Assembly (NCBI GenBank): GCA_022885665.1
Contig: JAGQDJ010000186.1
Coordinates: 192,089-256,088 of the forward strand
Reading direction: 5' to 3'
DNA from: Triops longicaudatus
Lineage: Eukaryota > Arthropoda > Branchiopoda > Notostraca > Triopsidae
Length of the DNA stretch: 64,000 bases
The translations under genes were made by a program, and so were the position numbers. Below, in pieces: positions 49,501-60,700 of this stretch (its first letter is position 1; every line of letters begins with the position of its first letter). The notes below the pieces were generated by a model. That model was not told the origin of the DNA. It ran no database searches and saw only the letters and a program-made list of their open reading frames with translations.

Positions 49501-52500
49501 AAAATAATGCAAACCCGTATTCCGAGGTCAAAATTCCCGTTACGCATAGAGAAAAACGGAAGCCGAGGTGTCGTAAATCAAGTTATCTCCTCCCGTGTTT
49601 TTTCCATCTTTGTGTTTTTATGTGTTTGGAGCTGTCAAAGGATATCTTGTTTATTTTGCACTTCACATAGTGTTTGGCGGGTACGTGACAATGGTATTAA
49701 TCGTTCCCTTCTTACTGTGTTCTGGTTTCAGATACACGAGTTGATCCTGGTTATCGGTCAGCTTTACAAGAGTATGCCCTCATCGTGTCATTGGAAATGT
49801 TCGGCTTAATTCTCGAACGCTGCATTTCGCTACTCCAGGACGAAATTCTTCAACGAGAAGGAACACAGCGGTCATCCTCCGCCCAGCGAAGACTCTTTGG
49901 GGAAGACTTGCAGCATATACTGGCCGCAGTGAAAGTAAGAGAAAAATATGTTTAACAAATTAAGAAAAAGATATGTAGGCCATAAATATGGTAGTTTTGT
50001 CATGAAGGGACAAATTGAAAAGATCAGTTTCAAAACCCATTACTTCCCCGAAATTTTGCATTTCAATGCGCGAATATGTAGTTTGCATTGCGTAAATAGA
50101 CATCTGCGCTTAGATGACATAAATAGCTGGTATTTAGCACCATAACCACGTATAATTTATTCGCAAAGAGAGAGTTGGATAGCGGAACGTAGGGCGTAGA
50201 TAATGCGGTATCTTTTAAAAAGAAAAAAAATATAAATAAAAGCTGTGACAGGAATGTTTGATTTATAAATCACGAGGATTTGTTTCTAGGCAAGGTTTGC
50301 AGGTTATGGTAACCTTGAACTTGGTTTTCTTATTGTTATCATTTCGTTTTGTGTTCCTAGATCTGGTGTGATTGGTTGCTGAGCCATAGTTCGCTCTGGA
50401 ATCCGCCGCCTTCGTCCAGCGATTACCATGTCGGGTAAGGAACACATTTTCCGCCCTTTTTTTTGTAGCTCCCATTCAAACGCGATTTGCGTTCCTTGCA
50501 TGTAACTGAGAGGCAAAACTTGGAGCACGTTTTCGAATAAATTAGTACCGTTAGTTTCGTCTACATACACTAGCTAGGACAGATCTAGTAAGTCGCTCTT
50601 CAGTTAAAATTTCTCAGTCTATTAAAGAAACAACGCGCCTGCTGTGAGAAAAACTAGAATTTTGGCGCCCTTTAAGAACCAGATGATCCAGTTAGTCCAG
50701 CCTTCTGAGGAACTGTAAAATGCTCTTTGATTTGTCTCCCAGACTGTCATTAACCGCAGCGGTACATTTTAATTTATTGCTTGCGCTCTGGGCGTTTTCC
50801 GGTGCATATGAATGCGTAATGAAAGGCAGGTCCGCTCGCAAAAAATATCCCTCTCTTACCTTCGGGTTAACCTGCTGAGTTTCCTGTTGAACTGGAATTT
50901 TACCTTCTGATCAAACGGCGACGATAAGGCTGTAACATACAGTACTTTTTGTGTCTATCTCAATAAAACCAAAATTTCATGTTGTGAGTAAAAAGAAATG
51001 TATAAAGTTCGTGGTTTGCACTATAAATTAGAACTCGGATTTTACCAAACTCGATTGCTGCAGATCCTGCTATCATACAACGTTTTTACGCTATTTTCGT
51101 TCATAATCTGATGTTCGTCCGTTGGTATCAAGAGTTCGTCTCGCATTGGTTTATGTAAAAGTAATCAAATTGTAATTCTAGCTGAGGAAAATGCAATTAA
51201 TATTTTAATATTAGTTATTAACACTTCTTATGAGAAGTTCTCCATCTCTGTCAATTAGTATTTATTTTTTAAATGCTGTCCAGATTTTTCAAACATCCGA
51301 CTCTGTAAGGTCCTGGTACGCGTAACTTTCAAGAGTTCTTAAAATAAAATGTAGGGACATCGCTTTCTGCGTGGAGAGTAGGTCTGTTACAGTGATCAAC
51401 AGCAGAGGGCGAACGAAGGCAAAAAGGAACCATGAAAAGAGATATACCATAATGCGGACGTAAAAGATCTTAAAATTTCAGACAGGATGTTACAAAAAGA
51501 GCTTGACTGATTTCATGTTTCTGTATAGTAACAAAGCAGTAAAAGTTTAACCATAGTTTACAAATTTAACATTTTTTGAGGAAAAAAGAAAAGCTTAAAC
51601 TAATGCAGTTGACAATCCTAACAGCAACATTAGTGCCAAACGGATTTTTTAATCTTGAAACACTTTTTATTTATAATGAATGTCACTTTTCTATTTTATT
51701 CTCTCATATTTTTGTGCATACCGGAGCTTTAACCACTACCCGATGCCGGCTTGTTGATAAAATAGGAATTTTATTGCCGCGTATGGCAAGTGTTCGAGCT
51801 TGTCTTGCGTGTTCCGTATACTCCACCATTCGTTCCAACATGTTACAGTAGTGGATTTGTTGACGAGTTCACTAGGTGTGCGCGAAATATGAACGATGGC
51901 ATGAAATGGCGAGCATGTCAGTTTCGGTCTTGCAAGACCGCGGTTGTAGCAAAAGAATGTCGCCAATTAAGATAGACGCCGTAGCACATTTTTATGTAAG
52001 TCTCGCAGAAAAAGTTAGGGTACGTATAAGCTTTTCAAGTACATATAGAAAAGGTGTCCTTATGGTCCAGTGATTAAGGCGTTTGGATTCTGCACGGGAG
52101 ACCCGAGTTCGTTTCCCCTTGCAGATGCTTGACGCGGACAACCTCACGCTTGTACGCATATTTAGAAAAGAAAAGAAAAAAAAACATTGAAAATGAAACG
52201 AAAAATCACTGGACCTGTCTGTGCAAATACAGAAGCTTGAAAGCTGACGGTGACAGTTTTGTAGTGCTGTAGAATCTTGATACCACGAAGCCATGTCACA
52301 AGAAAATTTTGGCTATTGCGGGGATTTCTACTGGTTGTGTCCCATCTTAGGGAATTTTTAATATCCCGAATTTCTCGCCAAAGGATTTTTGCGTCGCAAG
52401 AAATTTACTGTCTGATGCATTAAAGTGATCATCTCTTGATTTACAACTTTATTAAACGAAGTTGGCTGGGAAAGAGCGCAAATTGGCAGTAAGGAAAGGC

Positions 52501-55500
52501 TGGTCAAGTGTCTGGAGCTATTTGTTTCACGGTTAAGGTCCTCAGCTTGACTTTAAGAAGAAGAAAAGCATCTTCATAATTATGCAGTCAAAGGTATATG
52601 AATTGCTGATCTTATAAATCCTTCCGCTGGGCCATTTTCAGTGTAGAAAATTTTTTGTGTGGAAGCATCTGTAGCTCGTACAACAACAATCTCTGGACAG
52701 TCTGGAGCTTGTTAACAGATGTTGATGATTTCGTAAGCAGGAAGAGCGCAGGACGCTGCACCCAGCAGTAATGCAGGTTTATTTTTTTATTTCATTTTTA
52801 AATCACGTTTTTTTTCTTGAATGCTTGAGGCATTTCGATTATGCGACTTGTGGTGGGGACGCCAGCACAGCATTGCTCAAGCAAGCTAACAGTAGCGACG
52901 AGCAATTTTAGCTTTTAGGCATAAAAGCCCTAGGCATTTTAAAAATTGGGGAAAAGAAGACACCCTTCGGCTTTACGTTAAAATTTGTCATCATCAACGG
53001 TTCATTGCTCCCCAGCTTTTACATTATAGTTATGGGTACACAGAGGACGCCCTCCCTTGCCGTGATGTCCTTTTTATGAAGCTGCCAACCGCTCCCCCCT
53101 CCCCCCACCCCACCACACACACATACACACACCACAAAATAATCGTCAAACTATACTTTCCCTAAATAAATGCGGTCATCCAGTTTTTGCACCCGAAGAT
53201 ATTGCGCAAAATTTCTTCAGTAATTTACCTTATTGTCCGGAAAGCTTAATCCATTATGCAGCTAAAGTTTCAAGGTCTAGGGGCAAAAAATGGACGTTTC
53301 GGAATCCGTTGTACCCACGCTACATCACTAGCCCAAATATCGTACGACAATCCATAATTCTTTTTTACGTCCCCTGTAGTTACTGTTGTCGCCACAGTCC
53401 GAAGCGCAAAAACTTTTGTTCCCACCATTTGGACTCTAGCAAAGAGAAAATGACTTAAATGCACAATCACGAACCAAGTTTAGGGGAATATCGAAAGAAG
53501 TTTTGAGAAGAGGACTTCTTTTTTATTGAAGGGGAATCCCAGCCGTGAAAAATTTCAACTTGTGAGACTTAGACCTTTTAGTACTATCATTTGAGAGTTT
53601 ATTTTTTCATTTATTTTCCTAGTTGTTGTTTCGTTCGACATTGTTTTTCGTCCATGTTTAAAAAAGAGATCTCCTTTGAGATTTCATTTCTCCGTTCTCT
53701 ACCTGAAACAACGGATTAGTTTCGCAGTCTTCTCCTTTCCTTAAAAATAAAAATTAATAGAAGACTTTTACAGTTTGAATCTGTTATAACCTAGTGTGTA
53801 TTTTTGTATATTTTTCTTATTGTTTAACGATGAAGCCTGCAATCCTTTACAAACCTTGAATTGTAATACAAGGACGGCAATGAGCCAAGCTCAAGCCTTG
53901 CCAATTAAATTTAAAAAATAAACACAAAAATAATGAAGCCTGCAAGCTTTACGTCTTCAAGTACAAGCTTTACCTCTCCGTTCTTTTAAGCCAAAATTCT
54001 TGTTGAATTTATCAATAGAGAACATTCATAAAAACGTAATATTTGATTAAGAACTGTATTTATTACATTTACTTGTGTTCTTTTTCTCCTACAGTCCACC
54101 TGGTGACCCTTGGACGCGTTTGGCGACGGTGATAAATCTGCTAGAAAAAATTGATACGCGCGCAGTTGATATCCAAACTATACCTTTGGAAGGTAAATGC
54201 AGTTTCAGAAGCTTAATTATACGGTTAGGGCTTTTGTACCGATTATTTAGTGTACGAAAGAAGAAAAAAGAACTTATAAAAGATACTCTCAACCTAATGC
54301 AAATTTTGAATCTTGTCTGTCACTTTCTTTAAAATCATTAAACTCTTGTACCAGGTTATCGACGTGTTAGGTTGCCTGAAGACGCGTTTTTGTGCGGTTT
54401 TACGCCTTTGATGAGTTGCATTCAAGAACCGGTTTACGCCAAATTAGAAGTCGACATGGTAATACTTACGTTTTTTTCGGGGGGCAAGTTTTGAACCATT
54501 GTTTGCTTTTATTTGGGTTCCAATATTCTTGCGACACTACAATGGGTATAGAGAATGTTTGGACGTATCCAAAACGGTGCATTGAAACTAGCGTAGCTGT
54601 CAAACTCCTCATAATGTTTACCAGAAAAACTAATCCTACTACTTTTTTTGTTTATTTTTTCTTATTTATTTTAACGCTGCAAACACGTGTAATACAACAC
54701 ACTATTTACCAAACATAAAAACTGGCTGCCAACTCAGCCTAGGCGTCATAAGCGCGCCAATTTTTTGGTATGTGATTACGAACCTCAGCAAGCTTGGAAC
54801 TTTGTCGTTTCATAAGTTTCTCTTGCATTTTTTGTTGTTATTTTCTATCGTTGTTTAATATGCTTGAGGAGCCAGTAAAACGCAATTGGTGGTAACGTTG
54901 GGCATGTGTGCACGGTCATTAGCTTATTTGGCTTGGCTTGTTGGCGCTGATTCTTGTAGTTCGTTGCTGTGCCGCTGGCGCAAATTGATCATGCATGCAA
55001 TCTGGATTTACATATTAATAACGTAAACGTTGTCACTTTGAACTTTAGCAAGAACACTAAACTTTGCAATTTTATTTGTCTTGCATTCTCCATGGCAGGA
55101 CGTGGCAGGCGATTACGTGCGAGTTCAACGATTACTTTACGTTGGACGCGATTACCTCTGCGGATTGGAACCTCCGGTGCTCAAATTGCAACGCTTAGAT
55201 GCCCAGAAGGCAGAATATGTGTCATTGGTCAGCAAAAACAGAGTACAAAGCAACATTTCTGCGGGTTTAGAAGGAGTGGCCAAACATGACGAATCTACAG
55301 ATGAGGTAAGGAAGGAAACCTATCTCCGCTTTAACGGTGGAACAAAGCGAAGCAGTCTCCTCTTTCGAGATTCAACGTACCAATGAAACATAAGACTAAT
55401 AATAGTTCTGTTTCGAGGGCGTAGCGATTAACAGTGCCGTCGGGTTTTACTTTTTCTATAGTTACTCGATCACGCACTTCCACATCTTGCAAATGTTGGT

Positions 55501-57773
55501 TGTCGCTTTGTTTACGTCAAGAAGATCTACCCTTATCACAATTTCTCAACTAAGTGGCTCTCAGAATGTCATTAAACACCTCGTCTAGGCCCAAAGTTTG
55601 TTACAGTTAATTTGCCAAAGTGGCGAAATTATTAAATCAGTCATTTAACATTCGTGTCAAAGGCACCATACCCGAGACAGTCGAAAGTATACCTTATTGA
55701 AACATGTCCACATAAGCCTATTTTACCCAAAATTCGAGCAAATTACATCCGTAAGCTTTATTCCGAAATACTGCCTGTCGCGAGGCCACACAACACAATA
55801 TGGACATCAGATGTTTTTTTTTTCGTACAGTAGATTTTGAACTGCAGTACGCACAGTTTGACCCTTCTTACTTCATTCAGACTATAGCTGTGCCAGACAT
55901 TGGATCGTATTTGGATTTCACTGTTAAAGCTGCTTCCAATATTAGGGTTAATACGTTGACTTATTTTTGGCAAGTTAATTAATTTTCGTAAAAACTATCC
56001 AGTTCAAGGAGTCGGAGAAAGATCAATCCAATTCATTAAAGTAGATAAAGTACAGATTGAAAATAGAAGAAATTACAATTTTTGTTGTATTTTCTCTTGA
56101 TTATTCGGTTTAACTAGACTGTGGAAGACTTGGCGGAGGTTCTCTTGGACGTCTTCAGTTTCACATTATTAATATTTGAAATCACAGTTGTATTGTCGTT
56201 GTTGAAGGACAATATGTTTAGCCATTTTAGTAGAGAAAGAAGATGCGATTCACATTGCAGGATTCTGTATTCTTTTAAAGTGTAGGAGCCATAAACTTTT
56301 TCACTTGTTGGCTTGTTAATCTTTCGGAAACCCGGGGCTTTTTGACATATCATCCATTATCTCAATCTGTTATCGACATCGTGGATCGCAACTAGAGAGC
56401 TTTCTTTTACTCTCGGTTTTTGGGTAAACCCTAAATTAAACAGTTACATCAACATGAGTTTGCATTAACATTGATAACCGTCGGTCTGCAAGAGAAAAAT
56501 AAGATGGAAAGATTGTCGGTGACCAAAATTATAGGGAGCGTTCTGCTCAAGCAAAGGAAAAATCATGGCTTTTGTCTTTTTTATTCATTGTCATTTTATT
56601 TTATTTTGTCGCTTACTTATTTTGATACTTTTTATGAGTAAATTTGTCGTTGTTTTACGTACTGTCTTTTTAATATTGAAAATAAGATGCCTAAGTATGC
56701 TTTTGCGTTTTGAGGGGATTTTTTTCATTGTTGTTTTTGTTCGAGTAAAATAGGGGAAATAACACAATAGGTCTGGTGTTAAGGGCAACCTCAAAAACGC
56801 GTCCCTTGGTTAGGAAAAAGTGTATACTTTTATTTTATTTGAGAAATAACGGCTTGCGGGCTATTGGTAACCTTGACCGTGGCTTTGACAAGAATGTCGG
56901 TTGCAGGGTTGGCTAATTTCGGGATAATACCTCTTACGTTCTCCGTGTTATTAAACACGAAAAAATAAAACAATTTCCGTGTTGCGCTTTGTTAGGATGG
57001 TGAGGACGTGGTGTTGGAGAGTTATAGCGAAGAAGAAGATGAAGGCGTGGTGGATGATGCGGCTGAAGATGTGACCTCGTCGACGACGTCAGCGCAGATT
57101 CGCGAATTACGTTTGAGAAAAGAAAGTTTGCAACGAAAACATCAGAAACAAGAACGTCGCAGAAAACATATCGAAGTAAATATTTGAATAGTCTCTTATG
57201 GTATCACGGACTTTTGTGCTCATTATAAGGCACTCATATCTTAAATTATGACACAATTTAATTTATGTGAGCCTCACATACTTCCAACCAAAAGTTCAGT
57301 ATTTTTTTTTTATTCAAGCTGTTTTAAGAGTTACTGGAAAAACTGAGATTGTGTGTGTACGTTTTTGTATAGGCATCTCGAGTTTATCTTTATGTATTTA
57401 ATGTTATAAATTTATTTAATGCATGTAACGCATTGATTTAATCAAAATTATGAAATTACCGTATTTATAATTTAATACACGAGGTTAGGTACATCGTCTG
57501 TTAATATTAAAAGTTTGACTAATTGGTTGATTTATGAAAAAGAATCGCGTTGTTGGGATATGTTAATACTAACAGCGTGTCATGTTTTTGCGTCCTTAAT
57601 GTTTTCTAACGAAAATGAACGGTACTAGGCGGTCTTACGAGGTTCGGTGAAACTAGAAATTGAAGTCCAACCTCGGTTAGTCGTCGCGGACACGAATTGT
57701 TACATCGACCACCTTTCAGCCCTGCGCAAACTGGTCAACGAGGGACCTTACACCTTGATAGTACCGCTGATTG
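37509..57773 (+). CDS. SMG6: SMG6 / EST1A, NMD endonuclease (3' part beyond window)
   Basis: Endonuclease of nonsense-mediated mRNA decay that binds the exon-junction complex and cuts near premature stops. Exons: 37509-37563, 37621-39553, 39712-39787, 40334-40974, 41044-41175, 41255-41450, 42282-42499, 43354-43432, 43496-43890, 44920-45065, 49732-49934, 50361-50434, 54095-54192, 54355-54458, 55099-55305, 56996-57175, 57629-57773; about 1,627 codons so far. Seen: two exon-junction-binding motifs, RPEMPVYRPG (37668-37697) and RPEIQVYVP (about 37842); a long disordered Pro/Ser/Arg region with RRRKGRRAS; the 14-3-3-like TPR domain (KARSWYVKANNV, PKNGRPYNQLA, RRKLDAVYLYMRSL); the helical hairpin region with WNPPPSSSD; an acidic stretch and coiled IRELRLRKE; then the PIN start with VADTNCYIDHL, giving the first catalytic Asp. 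The rest of PIN lies past 64000. Human counterpart is 1,419 aa; the excess is N-terminal. Confidence 0.95.
37564..37620 (+). other. Cryptic 57-nt in-frame intron of SMG6
   Basis: GACG|GTAGTG donor, TTAAC branch-like string, CCTTTTTGTGTTGG tract and TAG acceptor. The length is a multiple of three with no stop, so the reading frame runs through it. Its translation (19 residues, including SFIAINVLFVLVG) is strongly hydrophobic and does not belong in an acidic disordered N-terminus. The size equals the local intron norm. I therefore splice it out; retained it would insert a membrane-like segment. Confidence 0.75.
39709..39714 (+). other. NAGNAG tandem acceptor at SMG6
   Basis: CAGCAG at the acceptor of the exon after the long first coding block. 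Using the first AG adds one serine (Ser-Arg-Lys-Gly); using the second gives Arg-Lys-Gly. Both keep the frame. Confidence 0.7.
42713..43031 (+). CDS. SMG6: Candidate alternative exon of SMG6 (early stop or 105-aa insert)
   Basis: Between conserved exons 42282-42499 and 43354-43432. A strong acceptor (pyrimidine-rich tract, CCCCCCAAAG) precedes an exon that continues the SMG6 phase: AG from the previous exon plus G gives Arg, then 105 open codons to TGA at 43029-43031. The translation is coding-like (SVCVSFEPSPC, LLGSYVVPGGDG, KMPLQTIIDLSNWLL) but matches no domain I know. ATTAAA at 43275-43280 with a T-rich stretch after it could end a short transcript. Alternatively a weak donor at 43028 (ACA|GTGAAC) removes the stop and makes a 315-nt symmetric cassette. 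Joining the flanking exons directly reproduces the conserved KARSWY sequence, so the main transcript skips this piece. Confidence 0.5.
43275..43280 (+). promoter_or_regulatory. Possible intronic poly(A) signal ATTAAA
   Basis: Lies 244 nt past the stop of the alternative SMG6 exon, followed by a T-rich stretch at about 43290-43315, as expected for a premature polyadenylation site. Confidence 0.3.
45066..49731 (+). other. SMG6 intron, 4.67 kb, no nested gene seen
   Basis: Between exons 44920-45065 and 49732-49934. AT-rich, no open frame over 68 codons and no recognised repeat or RNA gene. Far longer than introns in neighbouring genes. Confidence 0.6.
52056..52127 (+). pseudogene. tRNA-like sequence, probable SINE or pseudogene
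   Basis: Starts GTCCTTATGGTCCAGTGATT, an A-box match, and has GAGTTCGTTTCC in the B-box position at normal tRNA spacing. The D stem pairs at three of four positions; the anticodon stem depends on G-T pairs; the T and acceptor stems do not form. It resembles the tRNA-Glu-like copy at 30117 in places. The arrangement fits the head of a degraded tRNA-derived SINE inside an SMG6 intron. Confidence 0.45.
53092..53136 (+). repeat. C-rich tract followed by CA repeat
   Basis: CTCCCCCCTCCCCCCACCCC-type sequence running into imperfect CA repeats. Low-complexity DNA within an SMG6 intron. Confidence 0.85.
53830..53945 (+). mobile_element. 5'-truncated non-LTR retroelement with target-site duplication
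   Basis: ATGAAGCCTGCAA occurs at 53830-53842 and exactly again at 53933-53945. With one indel the match extends to about 20 nt through CTTTAC. Between them lie about 85 bp ending in an A-rich tail. Direct flanking repeats plus an A-rich 3' tail are the mark of target-primed reverse transcription. The internal string GGCAATGAGCCAAGCTCAAG followed by CCTTGCCAATTAAATTTAAA resembles, from memory, RTE-type LINE 3' ends; that family call is tentative. Confidence 0.6.
55306..56995 (+). other. SMG6 intron, 1.69 kb, nothing recognised
   Basis: AT-rich, open frames no longer than 79 codons, no RNA gene or named repeat. Ends in an acceptor GTTAG before the acidic exon. Confidence 0.6.
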
Positions 57774-60700
57774 GTAAGTGCGATGAACTTTCTAAACCAC
57801 TTGTTCTTTCAGTCTTTCTCTGATAATTTTCAACTCCTCAATGGAATGCTGCAACGAACTACCGCAAAGGGGACCATTTCCCAGAAAGAATACCCGTTGG
57901 TCATGCTGTCTCAATTGTAATCCAATCAGTTCTCAGCCTTTTTTACATTTTTCTCTGGTGCTCTCCCTGTCTCTTCACACTTTGCCAAAATTGATGAAAC
58001 AAGACAAAACCATCGATGTTGACCAGGGTTGTGTATCAAAAGATTTCTGCCCGATCAAGGTCTGACAGGGTTTCTCAGTCTTGTTAAGCGAAAATTGCTG
58101 AGCCACGTTCGATTAAACGGACAAAAAGAGAAAGGAAGTCTTCTTTGGCAATAATACCCATTAAGTCAAGTTAAGATATGACCCATCTTTTCAGTGTTTT
58201 TACTGTACGGAACATTGTTTATCGCCCTCTGGAAGCGATATTAGTTTTTTGTTAACGAACAGCAAGCTATTAAAAGAGAAGAAACGAAAGAAATCTCAAA
58301 GAAATGGTTGATGAATTGTCCCCCACAAAAAGACGTGCGTTAACCTTGCTGAGACAGTTCTCATTAAATCGGATAAAGAAGGCACGAAAAGTGAACTTGC
58401 CGAAGAAAAGCATTCTTGGCGTGTTTTCCGAGCCCTGGGTTCATACCGCGACGATAATTAACGCTGGAACTTTTTGTGTAATTTTTACATTCACGACACG
58501 AAATCGAGTAAAAGAAAAACAACGTTTTGGCGATCACGATGTCGTAAAGCAATTGTTTTAACAAGCTATTCAACTAGAAAATAGAGCTTGTAAAACCTGC
58601 TCATATTTTCCCTATTAAAACTGTCGATCTCGGCAAATACGAGCACAAAAGTGCACTCTAAAGACCTTTATAATCCCCGAAAGCCAACAAGACAAGCATG
58701 AAGATTTAAATCAGAACAAACAACCATCTCCCAGGAATGGTTCCTAACATTCTGCACACATTGGCGATCAATTGTAGTCATTTTATTTATTTATTTTTTC
58801 CGTGTGAAACATTAAGATAGTTCTAGCTGCATTGTAGCAAATTCAAGGGGAATTTTTTCCTGGTAGTACTATCCTTGTACGCAATAATGATTGGAGGACG
58901 AGATGGAACTGTAAAAGAACTTACACTTTTCAAGAACACGAGAAAAACAGAAAGAGCCGTTAGGCCCGAAAACTACTCTGCAATCATTGCTAAAGTGCGT
59001 AGTTCCCCAGTGACCCTTACCAACACAATAAAATCCCAAGGATTACCGTTGCTGCCAGTTGCGTGAAGGAATGTCTGACCGCGACAGCGTCATTTCCGTC
59101 GCTTGCCTTGCCTAAAACACCCAACAGAAACTGAATAGGCCCTAAATGGGGATAATTTCCACGCCAAGAGCGAGAAAAACTGTATCAAACCCTCAGATAT
59201 AACATTGTTTTTATTCCCAGGAAAAGTCTTAAAGGAATATAACACGAATTTTTAAAAACCCTTTTTACGGCACTGGAATTGTGTGCAGGATAGTACGTAA
59301 CTCGTGTATAGCACCTATACAGGTTGTTCAATACTACAGGTACTGTGTTATCTTTTGCTCTACGCATACGGTACGGTAGCATGGGGTGCATTTTATTGTG
59401 AACAAGGCTTTCTCTCTTGGCGAGCTCAACAAACGCTCTTGTGCAGAATAAAATGGACCAACAGAAATAAAATTCAGCAATTCGTGGCGAGCAAGAAGTA
59501 CACGCCAAAATGGTTGTCCAGCTTCAATGTTAGTAAGCATTGAGTCTTTTGGTAGCAAATTGCACGGCAAATGTAAAACTTAGGCGTTTTAGTAGTGGCT
59601 GTCATAGCAAAGATTTGCATTACTGTTCTGAATTGACTAACCGAGCGTTATACAAGTCAAACCTTCAAAAGATACTGAGAGAAATGCGTCAAGAGTACAC
59701 CAGTAGAATACTTTTATTGCTTATTCTTTCCCTATGTTATTGTTTAAGTAAGGTTCATATTAAATGCCAAATGTAATTTTATTATTGAAATTTGCGACGA
59801 GAAAATGCTTGTTGAGCTGAACGCTGATCACGCCAAAACGTTTGTTGAGATCAAAAAAAAAAAATGGTGAGCAATTTTTTTACAATAAAATGCACCCCAA
59901 GTATGATAGCTAGGATAACAATGAAAGCGCGTGGCGCTTGGATCATTCGCAAATTCACATCTCACCCATCGAGGGTGTTGCACCCCTCTATGGAAACTCA
60001 TTATTGTTGCGAAACTGCCATATGGTTAATGCTTAACCGCTTTGACGAGTACCACGAAGTTTGCTCCCTATTCTTTTACTAAAGTTTCTTACAATATTAG
60101 TAAATACCCTCGATTTAACGAACTTGCGGAGAATGATAACAAAAATGTTCAGTATAGCCAAAGATTGCTAAACCAGATGCTTTTTCTGTGCATTTACGTA
60201 ACTCGAGGTTCTACCATTTGACTACTATAGCTGGCAGTTCGCTATTATGGACTTCTACTGCATATGTATGGACAGTTCATGCAGTATTTACTGTGCTGCA
60301 TTTGCTGCACGTTGTGCGTTGTCTTTGCATATACTTGTCTCCTGTGATTCAGGGAACTTTTCTGCGTTATGAAACTGAAGCATTGTGATGTGCGAGTTTT
60401 AACTTTTGTTTTAAATTGTAGCGTTGTTTTTTGTTCCGACATATTTGGAAGAATGTTACGGAATACGGGAGCTAAGATCCCGCTAGTTTCTGAGAATTGT
60501 AGTACTTTTGCCTGGCATTTACCGGATCCCAGCAGGTAGATCCCTGTTTTGACCTTGAAAAATTGTTACGGTAATTAGTCAGCGTCAAGTAACTAGCACT
60601 AAAAGAAGAAGTGGAGCTACGAGGTTTCTTTCCCAAAGTTTTTTCGAAATTGGCGCAAACTACTCTGCTGCACCTGATCCTTAAAGGGAGAGTAGGAGGG

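Larger units (their letters stand above)
50435..54094 (+). other. SMG6 intron, 3.66 kb, with mobile-DNA relics
   Basis: Contains a tRNA-like sequence at 52056-52127, a C-rich and CA-rich tract at 53092-53136, and a short truncated retroelement with target-site duplication at 53830-53945. No nested gene seen. A minus-strand open frame at 50570-50304 is largely antisense to the preceding exon and I discount it. Confidence 0.6.

Noticed and set aside
50304..50570. Minus-strand 88-codon open frame over an SMG6 exon
   Set aside because: Largely antisense to the conserved exon 50361-50434 and a shadow of it.
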